In this document: piece after piece, positions 38,780 through 50,910 of the stretch
Position numbering within the stretch: the first letter of the stretch is position 1
Layout: each line of letters starts with the position of its first letter
Origin: Onchocerca volvulus
Taxonomy: Eukaryota; Nematoda; Chromadorea; Rhabditida; Onchocercidae
Length of the DNA stretch: 64,000 nt
NCBI GenBank assembly: GCA_000499405.2
Contig: HG738138.1
Span: forward strand, 3,336,368-3,400,367
Direction: 5' to 3'
Notes under the pieces: model-generated
What the model was told of the DNA's origin: nothing
What the model saw: the letters and a program-made list of their open reading frames with translations, nothing else
The model's database searches: none
Position numbers and translations under genes: made by a program

Positions 38780-39875
38780 CTTTTACACGTTTTCTTATTC
38801 ATCACTTGTTGCGCTAGCGTTATTTGATCCAGTATTCTGCTGTTAATTACCCGACCTCATTCATTGTATGGATGGACATTTAAAATCTACGAAGCATGTA
38901 TGTTATTGATTGTAAAATGTATTGTTGGATTTTCCTGCTTTTCTTCAAGCTTCTCTATTTTCATAAGGTCATTAAGCACCAAGGGAACACTTCACCAAGC
39001 TCTTACTAAACTTCTTTCATTACTTCACATCATTACGCTAAATTATATTTTCTTATATCACATGCTGTGATTTGTTGTTATTGGAAAAGTTCAAAATTTT
39101 GTTCTAATACTTCTTGATTATAGCGGTACTTACTTGATCATTTTCATTCCTCTACATTTGTTGGGAATTCTAATTTCGATTTCAACTAATCATGTATTTA
39201 AAAAATGTTTGTTCTTTGTCGTCGGAATTGTGCAGTTGTTAATTAGGTACATTCTATAAAATGCATTTTTGTTGCAGTGTGAAGGTATATTGCATCAGGA
39301 ATAATTCTTAAGCATAATGGATTATGTGGAATCGCTCTTCAGAATTGTATATTTATGGATTATTGATAAGGAAAGGATTTAGCCTTGTGGAGATTCATTG
39401 CACTGCGCCACTCAACGCAGGATTCAATGTGTGAGAAATCGCTCTTTGTTGGCCTACTTACCTTTGGAGAACAACCTCACAGAATTCTTTTTCCTGCTTG
39501 TGATTGGGAAAATTTGGGGAAGACGCTTAGATTATTTGCGCAAGTGAGATACTTATTTGCAGTGAGACGATTTTAGAAATGCAAGTTATGGGAGCTGCAA
39601 AGCCCATCTCTTGTGTTGCTTCAAAAAAGCAGTAGGATCGATGATGTTTAGGTAGGCCGTAATTTGCTTAATCTTTTGCTATAGAAAGTTCAGACCTTAC
39701 TTTTGTTGGAACTGTGCTGATTATTCCATTAATGCGTTTCGAACTAATCACCCTTTTCAATTTTAGTATTAACTATTGTCATAGATTATAGATATAATTT
39801 TTTATGTTGAATTAGTATTTTGCTGATCATTGTGCCACATATTCCGATGATATTATAAAGTAAACTGGGAATAAA
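38780..39875 (+). other. Probable long 3' UTR of the SRSF1-like gene
   Basis: No other gene starts here, and the first clear AATAAA after the stop is at 39870-39875. If used, the 3' UTR is about 1.1 kb, long for a nematode. SR genes often self-regulate through 3' UTR introns or alternative ends, but I cannot identify a definite intron. Short open frames at 38664-38846, 38864-39070 and 39385-39576 are read as chance. Confidence 0.4.
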
Positions 39876-42490
39876 ATGTTTTCAGACAATGGTTTTGCAT
39901 ACAAACAGTTGGAAACGCATTAAATGCGTCAGATTAGGAAATTCCTGGATGACTGGGCTATCCTATTAATAATTTTATTTTAGACTTACCATCTGTGCAG
40001 TTATCCTTGAATGAATCAGAATTGTAAATACTTACAAAAACGATATTTTCTGTTTGATCATTTACAACATTTAGGCACTTCATGCTTTGTTTCAAATTTG
40101 CAATATAAATTTCTAAAACTTCGCTTTGAGGAGTCATGTAATTTCACTTATCTTTGTTAGCAATTAAACTCATGATGAAAATGGAATTTTAGAGGTTGAA
40201 GACTCTCAGTCTTAATCTTAATTTATTCATGAACTTTCCAATTTTAATTTATTCATGAACGATAAGCATTTCTAAATTTATTACTTACATAAACGGCCAA
40301 AAACCTTTGTCAATAAATAAATACTTGTGCTAGTTGAATTTCTCGAAAAAGCTTATGCCTTCCTTAGTTAAACTACCGTAGATGAAAAATATCAAACTAG
40401 CGTTTTACAGTTCACTGAAATCGAAATGTAGAAAGAATAAAACCTAATTTTTTGCTCATTTCCTCAAAACGTTCATCAAGCCATAAGATTCAGTTTTGTG
40501 ATGTAGTTGAACTTCTTTAGTAAAAGTTGCTTGTTATGGTAACATCTCTAACTAAGTGAAGAAATTGGATTTGAAACATTGAAATGAAAATTTGAAATTG
40601 CATTACGTGCGTGATTATATAATAGATATACATTATTTACGAACCTTCTTTGATAAATGATTCAACGTATATGCTGGTCATGTTACACATTTTATCATTC
40701 AATATTATTCTATCCGAATTATCATTTTCTTTTTTCGTGGTGTTTCATTGAAGTATTATAAATAGTGGATTAATTCAAGTCATTCTTCCAAATCTTCGTT
40801 ACCAATAGTGAATTTCATATTTTCTTTAGGAATAAATCTCCTGCTATCTTTATCCACACTGCATCTTTTATCTTCACCATCGAATTACATCGAACTTTGC
40901 TTTACAATAGTTTTACACCCTTTTGCCTGCCATAACTCCCAAAATTTGATTTTACTATTCATTTCATTTTAAACTCATTAATTGTGCCAAGGATGTATTT
41001 TATACGAATTCTTTTACATCACAAATCATATGGAATCTTATCACGCCGCTTGAATGCACATACAGTTCGTTTGATGTTTTGTTTTGTTGTGGTGAATTGA
41101 ACTTAAGTTTCATATCTCACTGCCACATGTCATGCTGTTGCAGCGAGTTCTTTCCTTGACTTGGAATTGCATCGCATTTTTTTGTTTCGACCGTTCGCCA
41201 TGTAGAATTTTTGGATTTCCGGTCTTAATTTGTTCCGAAATTTTTGTCTTATTTTCGTTAATATTTTCCAAGTGCATGTTACGGCTTAGGAAAAAATCTT
41301 CCATAATTTAAATTAGAAGCAACTTTCAAATATAGGATTCATCTTTTGATTTTTTTCCCAAATCTGTGAAGATTCTTGAAAACAATCCAACGGCTAATAT
41401 GGTGATAATATCTCAAAATTTGTTTGAAAAAAAATGTTCTTTAAAAATTTGGACAAATCAACTTATGTTATCAACTTTAGGTATTGACAATAATACTGTC
41501 AGAATGTGTGATGCAGTATCACTTCATATAAAATATCACTGTTAAATTTTTCGATTTTCTTTTTTTTTTTTTTTTTTTTAATAGCTTCTGAATGATAATA
41601 GATTGGTACATCGATTGAATGATATAAAAAAATTGCAATTATTTTATGTAAATACTACTGCAGTGACATTTCATATCTAATCTAAATTTTGCGCAAGAAG
41701 GTTTCTCCACACCTAAACAACATTAGCTTCCGTCAACTACTTTGTAAACAACATAAGAAACATAAACATAAGTTGAACAACATAAATGTTTAGTTAAACA
41801 AGACATGCTAGCCAATTATAGATGTCATTTAAAATTAAAACATAAAATTGTTTACGTCAATGAATTTACTACTTACCGTTTATTCTGTAATACTTATTTC
41901 GGATTACAATTCATGATTCCTTTAATGTACTAATTTTTTGTCATTAGTGACATATATGTATATGGACATTTACATACTGTCCTTTACTATTTCAGTTTCA
42001 TATTTCGATAGTTTGATTTTGCGAATCTTTTTTTTTTTCACGTTTTTTCACGTGAATCTCTTTTTCACGCTATCGAATAGTTCAAAATGTTTCTTAGCTA
42101 TCATAAACTCTGAACAAATGCATTTATTTTGGAAGTATTACAAATGTTTTATAACAATGCGAAAGTTTTTAGTCGAATAGGAAAGCCAAATGCAAGGATG
42201 GAGTGATCGTAATGATCATACGCTTAGGAATGTTGCAACATTTAACGCATTCAGATAGTTTCAGCAAAATAATGCTATTTCAGTTGATTACTGTGATTCA
42301 TTTCATTTGACAATTACAATTAAGCATGCAAAACTTACTTATTGCTGCATAATTTCAATCACAACTCTATGGGGAATGAAATTTTCGAGATTTGTCTAAA
42401 AAGGAACAATTGAATTTAAATGAAACTTTGCAACATTTTATTGCTCAACATAAATTGTGGCCAGGAAGAAGAGTTTGTAGTGTTATCACA

Positions 42491-42539
42491 GTATGTGTAT
42501 GTGTGTGTGTGTGTGTGTGTGCGTGTGTGTGTATGTGTC
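42491..42539. repeat. TG/CA microsatellite
   Basis: About 49 bases of nearly pure TG repeats with three single-base interruptions (TA, GC, TA steps). Likely length-polymorphic. Confidence 0.9.
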
Positions 42540-45500
42540 ATCATTCCATCCATTCCCTTGTAGCATGTAAATGTTATTATTATGGTTCATCGAGCAAAAT
42601 TTTATGTCAAACAGTGAAATGAGTAATTTTGCAAAAGGAAAAGGAAAGGAAGGGCAGGGTGATGGATAGGCAAAAATGATCACTACACCAGAAATACTCT
42701 CTTCTGGTACTAAAATGTACCACCGATAGATGTGACGATGATTCATTTATTGTGATTCAAAAATTTTAATCGAAATGTCTCTCTCTCTACAAATTCTACC
42801 TCTCTTTCGCTCTCCTTCCTCTATTCTACTTTATAACAATTGCATCATGCCTCTCTTTCCCTCTCTCTCTTCCTCTCTTCCTCTCTCTTTTTACGATTTT
42901 TCATCTTTTTACCGGATTCGAGCCGGCCATATTGGCTCTTTTTTCGGCTTCAATTCAAACTCTATTTCAGGATGCGAAATGATTTTACGACTTTCGTTAG
43001 CTTAATTGGCAGATTCATGGTTTCTTTTTTTTTTTTTTGCATGTAAACGTGGCAATACTTCTCCATATTTGTTCTCATTAAAATTCTATTGTGAAAAGCG
43101 ACTTGTTGCAAAATTGATTGTTTTTACTCGAAAATTATTCTGATATAGCAGAAGTCCTTGTAAACATTTGTATGATATCACAGATCACCAGATAGATGCA
43201 TACGCAAGCTGGTTTCTTGTATGGGGAAACAATCATTTTTGGAGATCAGCAACGTCATATCTCTTCTCGTTTATTGTTTAATTTAATATTTATCTTATAA
43301 GAACATTTTTCGATTTTTGGTATCTGCAATGTTGGCAATCTTTTAGGATACAACTGGACAACTTGTTTATTTCCTCAAGGTGAAAGCATGATTTCAGTCT
43401 TTCTCAATATACTTTTCAATTTTCTCGGCAAAGTAATCATCAAATAACATCGTTTCATGTCTAATTCATTATGCGAATTCGCTATCACTGTGAAATCACT
43501 ATATTTCCTTCTTTCCCTTTGCTATTGTTGCAGTGATGAAATGCTAAATACCTAGAAGCTACCAATCAACTTTTCTAATCGCTCATATATATAGCTCGAG
43601 AGGTATTTAGTTCATTTAAATTAAATTAAATTTTTAGCTTATTTAAATTTCCTTTGCAACAATGATAAGTGAGAAAATCGAAGAGTCGCAATCATACCTG
43701 CTCTGGAAATCAAGTTAAAACTCTCAAAAATTTCCCCATATAATAGGTAAAAATGAATCGAATCATACACAAGTAGATCCAATAGGCAGAATCCATTTTA
43801 CACTTCAAACTTTTTCCTGTCAACTGGGAAATAGCAATGTCCCTCTTATGTATATATATATATATACCTTGTTTCATTAAAATTACCCAAAACTTTCGCA
43901 ACTTATGACGCATCGTATTTCGTCAGAATGATACTAATCACTGATCATTGGAACATTGATAAGAGGAACATTCTTTCTTTCTTTCTTACGATTGAAAGGA
44001 AAAGATGCGTGAAGATTTTGAAAATTTCCTGGAAAGGTAAATGTTAGGAGTTTTTTTTTTTCTCTCTCTCTCTCTCTCCCTCTTTCTCTGTTGATACTTT
44101 ATGATAAAGCTATTCATTTACAAGACTATAAATATCTGAATAAGGCTAGATTAACGGGAACGAGAAAAAAATTGGTTATGAAAAACATAGAAAATTGAGA
44201 AAGTCTTCTTTTGTGTTTGGCTGTAAAATTGCGAGATTTTAATGCTTCGTAAACAAGGTGTGGAAAAAGAAACTGTATGACACGAAAACTGCTTTTCCAG
44301 AAAAATATGAGATGGAGATGTATCATTCTCCAAGTATTTTCACTGATAAATCACCATTTTATGATATGTTAGATTTCTAGATCACTTGAGTATTTAAATA
44401 TCGAATATTTGACAGCCAGGAAAAAAAAAAAACCTTTAGTACAGCTGGATGGATAGAAAAAACTCACATCGCTTTATAGAAAAACCGAAAATCGGTAATT
44501 TATTACATCTTTTATGCTAAGAAATTGAACCATTCAGCTTTAAAAGCTGAGAATCCGATCTTAAAATTGTAATCTGTTGCAATTCGTTGCTAAAAAATTA
44601 TCAAAACAGCAGCACGCATCTATTCAAAAAAAAGAGCCGGAGAAATAGCAGTGGAAAAAAACTGCATATCTGAAATTAATGATCGGACAGGATACTCTTC
44701 CAATATTAGATAATTATTGCATAATATAAATACATCTCTGTTTTCATAAAGATTCATTTTTTCATATCTCAATTAAAAGTGATTCACTGCAGAATTTGAA
44801 ATTTGAAATTGGAAGTTAAAAATTAAGTAGTGTGAGAGTGTAAAATTTTTATAGCATTGTTCTTATTGAATCCATTTTTTAAAACCTTTAAACTTTGTAT
44901 TATTTTGAAACGACATTGCAAGTGATCGTTTGTAAGACTGTCGAGGTCCTATCTGTATGCATAATTTTTAACCCTTGTCATTTACCACAAATGATGCATA
45001 TGAACTTTGACTGATTTGCAACCTTTCATTTTGATAGCAATTTAAATAAAAGCAGTAACTTCAGCTGTACTAACAACAATAGTAGCAATATTGATATTTA
45101 TCACTGCAAATGACTGATTAACAAATTGTCGAGAATGTCACTGGCCATAAAATTTTAATTCTCTTGTTTTAAAGAGCATTATTTATTGTCACTTTAGCAA
45201 TTCCTTATATTAATTCCATATGCGAAATATAAAATTCTCACTTTTCATTGCTCATCGAATGCATTTATATGTGGATTATATGATTCGATACACAATATAT
45301 TTGTGCTGCTATTTGGCATTCGTTAGGAATGAATGTTATCTGGAGCTCGTTAGCTCTAAAATGGCTTAAAACAACTCATTTTTGGATGATGACACGACTG
45401 CAAACCGGATACATATTTCTGGAAAAGGATGACCGCACTGTCAAATTTTTATTTTAAACACTCTATTAAATGTTACTTATAAAATTAAGCCAATAGTGAC

Positions 45501-48500
45501 TTAAGATGTTTAAAGCTTTTTTATGAATTAAGCCAGATTTATCCAGATATCGATATTTAAGCCAGATTCTTTTTCATGGATATTTTGTAAAATCTTAAAT
45601 GAGCTATTAGCTAAAACGATTATAAATTTTTGTTCAAAACATGGATTTACTTCAGCTTATCTCCAAATAACATCTGCACCATCGTAACATGTCATGTTGT
45701 TGTACGGAATATGTTTGATTAGTCTTATCTCTGTTATTTATATCGTGCTGCAATTTTTTTAGGTTCTGAAGAATGCTTGTGATGATTCATATTGCTAGTC
45801 CAAATTCTCAACCTTAGAAATAAACATATGTATCAAGTATATTACATTAATCACCATTCGAACCATGCAGCCTGATCGAAGCATGGATTCTGTATATCAT
45901 CAGAAAGTCATTTAACCTTTAGACAACTTCTTATTAGGTAGTCACAATCTTTTTTTTTAAAGAAGTTGTACTTTTACTAAATTATTCACTTTGAGTAGTC
46001 GGTTTTCCATGCTCACAAACATGTATTGTCTACCAAGAACTAATTGATAGAAGAAGTCAATTGTTTTGGTGAGAATGAATACTGAACTGGATTTGAAACA
46101 GAAGTAATACGCTAAATAAAGGTTAAAAAAGACAACTGTTGATTCATGAAAGTTTCGGAGAACAAATTTTATTTTGATGATATGTGCATACTACATAAAC
46201 GAAATATTTTAAATTAGTATAGGTAGCTGTATAATTAATTATTCAAACGTGGTATCTCGACAAGGTATCATGTTTTGCATTTATGCTGCATCGTCTCTTC
46301 TATCATCAAAACTATTTGCCTATGAATTCTTCATTGCATGTGATTTAAACATGAATAAGCTAGAAGTTTCATATTTGTCATATGATGAGTTACTTATCTG
46401 AGATCTAAAACATAGAATCAGTTATAGACCAAATTAGGAAGTGTGTTTAAAACTGATAATAAATCTTAATTTATCCAATAATTTATGTTGGTGAAGGTTA
46501 TAACTAGAATGGAAGAATTTCTGAATGAGGATTAATAGTAAATATGTTGTAAAAGTTTTGAAGAATGATGAATGATTACTGGTTTGTTGATGAGAAGTGA
46601 AGAGAAATATGTATAGTAGAACAACAAAAAGTGACGGAATTTCAAGTCATCAAAAGATTTAGGAGTGTTGCATTAATTAATGAATGTCTTTTAGAAAACG
46701 ACACTTCTTCACTTTCTTTCGTTTATTACCGTTTTGTTAGTATTAATTTGTCTTGGATTTGTTATTTATTTCTATCACATTGTTGCAGCATTTCAGCATT
46801 ATATATTTATCTTTATGATGAAGTAGAAAATTACAGGTTGCACAAGCCATTTTTCATTATATTTCTGGATGAAAATTTATTTGAAGTTTTAAAAATTGGA
46901 AGAAGCAAGTTTTCTATTAGTCATATTTACAACTTAGAGTGGAAAGTTGTGAAATTCCCATCTTTTTATTCCAAATTGACATTTTTGGCACGATTTTGGT
47001 GAATATGATATCCTCCGAAGCATCTGTTTTTGATATGTATGGATAACGGAAGCTTTAAAAGGAAGCAAAATAAAAATTAGAAATTTTAAACTAATAAACA
47101 ATTTTTTTGTACACAACAGGTGGCGCTGTGATTTTTGCATTTAACTTGCTTTTTAATTACATGCATTCGTGCTAAGAGAGTAGGAGAGGAAGAGCAGAAA
47201 TGAGTAACCTGAAAGCCATTCTGATATTTCACGAGAGGTGTTCAAATTTAGCAGTGTAACAATCATTCAAATACATTCTTGTGGAATGTTGCTTAATTAC
47301 ATCCGTACTTGATAGTTTTTCAGATTTTGCATTTTTAGATGTACTGAACTAGTAAAAACTGGCAAGCAATAACGCCATAAACTTGATGTAAAAATACAAA
47401 TTAAATGATTAGCTTGACCTTAGTAATATTTGTTTCGAAGATCATATTATAAATCTTAATTAAATAAATCTACTTTAGATTTTGGAGTGCTCAAATGTTT
47501 CATCCTGCTTCACATTTGTTTCCAAGAATAAAAAAAATGAATGATGATTGTAAGATGTGAACCAGTTGATTTGTTCAGCAAAGTTATTTCATATTTAGAA
47601 AACAGTATGTTCATTTTATTAATCGCATTAACAAAAATCAAAAGTAGATGTCGTTCAGTTATATTTTTGACATTATTGCTTCTCTAACACACCAAGTTTT
47701 ATGCTTTAATTATACTTAGAAAAAGAGAATAATTCTAGGAATGAAATATCGTTATTACTCTTACGTTTATAATCAATTAAATTTCCGTTTTGAATTTCGC
47801 TGCATCTTATATTAGTTTATTCATAAATTCAGTGTTAGCGGATTATCTCGTACGAGTAATATTTCATTCAGCTATTTCTGCCAAAATATAGTATTATTCC
47901 ATGAGGTACAAGCTACAACAAACAAAAAGTATGGCAAAAACGATTTTTAGTCACCGATTGTCTTCAAAAGTTCGCTTGCCAATAAAAGCAGTTTTCCCAC
48001 TCCAATTCTTTTCTTACCCTTTGGACAGGAAAAAAGTCTCTGACTGTATCAGTTATGCCGAATAAAACAAATGATGCGGATGGAAGTATTTTCGAAAACA
48101 TTAATTTCAATTTCTAAAAGCGAATAAAATGAGTAGTCGACTCTCAAACAGTAATAAAAATCTTTTTACCTGATGCCGTATACTAACCATCAAGCCACTG
48201 TTTCTTTATTTTTTCTAATTTTGATTTAACTCTTGCCATTAATAACGATGTAATTTTTTTCTGAACAGGAAAACGTTAAGTGACAATATATCATCGATAT
48301 CACAATGAAAAAAGATAAGTTGACTGAAGAGTAACTGAGAAAAGCGTTTACTAATATGTGATGGTCGCAAGAGAAATATCTGAGTTTTTATTGAACTACC
48401 AGATATAAATTTAAATTGGGACTGTTTTCATTATGAATGTTAATTTAGAATCAAATAATTAGTAAATAATGGAGATAATGAATTTCAGATTACTGGACTT

Positions 48501-49322
48501 TGAAAAAACTGCTTACTTTTAACTTAACAGCTGCGAGATGACGATGACTTTCTTTATCTGAATCATGTCAATTCATTGTTTTCGAAAAGCACTGTACTCT
48601 CTTGGTGTTTACCTTTTATTAAAATCCATAAATTTTAAAACGCAAGACTGGTTGGTTATTGTGTCTATTTGTCTTATGGCTTTGTGGTGTTGTTTGTCTT
48701 CTTACAAACAGCAAATGTAGCTTCCTGGTGTCAGATCGTACTACCTCATTTCGCTTCTATTTCCGTAGCTCTTTGAATGTAAAAGAATGTACTTTTTCGT
48801 CCTAAAAAGAATTCTGCCAACAACTGGAGATTGTCGATAACCTAATGAGAAGTAAATTGATTAGAATGATTCAATGACGTGAATTTCTGCTCAAACGCTT
48901 CTTCTAATGTGGTAGTCACATCACAGCCGGGCCTAGCATGAATAACTGCTGAATGTGATCAAATTATATTCTAAATTAGAAAAAAGGTTCACATGCTGCA
49001 GCTGAAGATTGGCCTTAATTTTGCAGCCGACATGATGACTCATCGATGCATTTCTTTAATTCCGAAATGTTCCAAATTGCTTTTTATAGTGGTCGTGCTT
49101 CGGTTTTTAAGGCAATTATCCATTGCAAACGTCGGTTCATTTGTTTTTTAGAAAAATCCGTTGATTAAACCAGATCGCACCGTTTTCTAGACCAGCTTTT
49201 TGCTAATCCCTGATAGATCATGCATTATGTTCAAATTATCATGATCTATATTCAAAATAGCGATGCTAATACAGGAAATCCTCCAAATTCAAAGCGGAAA
49301 TATTGTTCAGAAGAAGTTAATT

Positions 49323-49433
49323 CTTTTTGTTTTTAAACAAAAGCGATGGGTTGCATTTTTTCTGTTTTTATACAAAACTGAAAAAACAAAACTAGACAAA
49401 ACTTTTTTTGTTTTTGTACAAAACGGTTGCATT
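49323..49433. repeat. Degenerate tandem duplication, about 78-bp period
   Basis: Two copies of a unit containing TTTTTGTTTTT, then ACAAAA, then GGTTGCATT, at about 49323-49357 and 49402-49433, with a partial copy (TGTTTTTATACAAAAC) between them. Confidence 0.6.
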
Positions 49434-50877
49434 CAGTGTGCCATCTCACACGAAACATTTTTTCCTTTGTACTGGCAAGAAATTTCTGCTTTCGAATTTA
49501 GATTTATCAGTAAGTGTATATAAGTCACAAATGCGTGTGTTTGATGGAGGTGGAAGCATTGTTCAGATTATGGGGATTAAAAGATTCAATGTTTCCACTT
49601 AAACTTTTAGAAATAGGACTGATATTGACATCATAATTGTCTGTTTCTAGATTTAAAAAAATCATACAATGAAAAAATCACTCTTCTCCAATTCGGCATC
49701 GAACTTTGTGTAATAATACTATGATAAAGCAATAAATAAAATTCTACTCAGTAAAGATAACATTTCGTTGAAGGAAGAAAGGCTGGAATTTTCTAGTTTA
49801 GGTAAAAACATTATGATACCAAACATATCAGTAAGGATGTGTAAGTTTAAAAATATAACGTGGAAAAATGCTATAAAAAAACTGTGAAAACATCTACACA
49901 TGACAGAAGTTTGATGCGTTTCCTCATGTTATCATATCAGTCCACAGCCACATCTTTCCATGTTATCATATCAGTTCTCACTAACTAGCCTATAACACTT
50001 ACTAAATTTTGTATTACGCTGTTACCAGTGTTTTCTACGATTTTCTCCGTTCCGTATTTTTTGAAATTTGAACGCTTCAAATTCCACACAAGCGTTCGTT
50101 TCATGAGCCAAATACTGTTTTGGAGCGAAATGATTTTGAAACACTCTAGAAATGCCTAAATAGGAAGGTAATCAGTAGTGCTTCATGAGGTAAGTTATTG
50201 TTTAGTCTGAATGCCTCACCACTTTAGTATTGAAAAAAAACTTGACTTTATCGGATATACAGTGACTGTAGTGTAAACATCGCATTAGATGACTGTTTGC
50301 GTGTATTACGTGTTACGAGATGTGTGCAATCTTACGCACTATCCGTGACTGGCCTCTGAACGTCTTAGTCCATCTAACTCCATACAAACCAATAATTCAT
50401 GTTTCACCAAAATCAAACAAAATACTTTTAAAAACGGAACACATTTCACACTTGAAATATGCAACGAGAAACGTTACAAAACATCTCCTGGAGCGGGAGT
50501 TGGATTCAAATCAATGACTGGAATGGATAGGTAATATAAAACTTGCTGGTTAAGAGGACGTCAGGAATTGAGGAAGTTTGAGAAATAAATGCTTTAAGAG
50601 GTTAGAAACGTCATTTAGTTATAATGATGAAGATTAAGAAGGAAGTAAATAAAATGATTGAAGAAGGGACAAAGATCGACAAGAATTGTGAAAAGTAATA
50701 GGTTGAAAGAATGCTCGGATAGCAACGAATGATAAATGTGGGAGATTTTGCCGGAGGAGGGTGAGATTGTTCAGGACCAGAAAAAATGCAGAATTCTGTA
50801 ATCGTTGATCCAAATTTGGAAAGCGCTTTGTTAACGATATAGTCTGTTTGTGCTTCTGGAACAGTAAGTGAGATTTC

Positions 50878-50880
50878 AGA
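50878..50880 (+). promoter_or_regulatory. Probable acceptor before the plastin start
   Basis: GTGAGATTTCAG ends 30 bases before the chosen plastin ATG at 50911. It can be an SL trans-splice site or the acceptor of a 5' UTR intron. Confidence 0.4.
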
Positions 50881-50910
50881 GTGCATCAGAGGTTCGAAGT
50901 CCCGGTGTCG

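Larger units (their letters stand above)
39876..50877. other. 11-kb gene-poor region
   Basis: I found no supportable gene. The region is AT-rich with many simple repeats: a TG tract at 42491-42539, pyrimidine-rich CT stretches at about 42777-42895 and 44050-44090, TA repeats near 43850-43866, T runs near 41562-41579, and small duplications near 40233-40260, 49323-49433 and 49926-49976. The longest open frame (46631-47002, 123 codons) has phenylalanine/leucine-rich low-information content and no splice partners. Regulatory DNA for plastin may lie in the right part. Confidence 0.5.

Noticed and set aside
42486..42746. 86-codon minus-strand frame with a Thr-His run
   Set aside because: It is a translation of the TG/CA microsatellite and its flank.
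46631..47002. 123-codon open frame, the longest in the gene-poor region
   Set aside because: Composition is Phe/Leu/Ser/Tyr-rich as expected from AT-rich DNA. There is no family resemblance, no splice context and no partner exon.
49263..49602. Two overlapping open frames
   Set aside because: They are produced by the T-rich duplicated unit and overlap in different frames.
50884..50906. GGTTCGAAGTCC, a tRNA B-box-like string
   Set aside because: The flanking bases do not form a T-stem and no A-box or acceptor stem is present. It is the plastin 5' leader.
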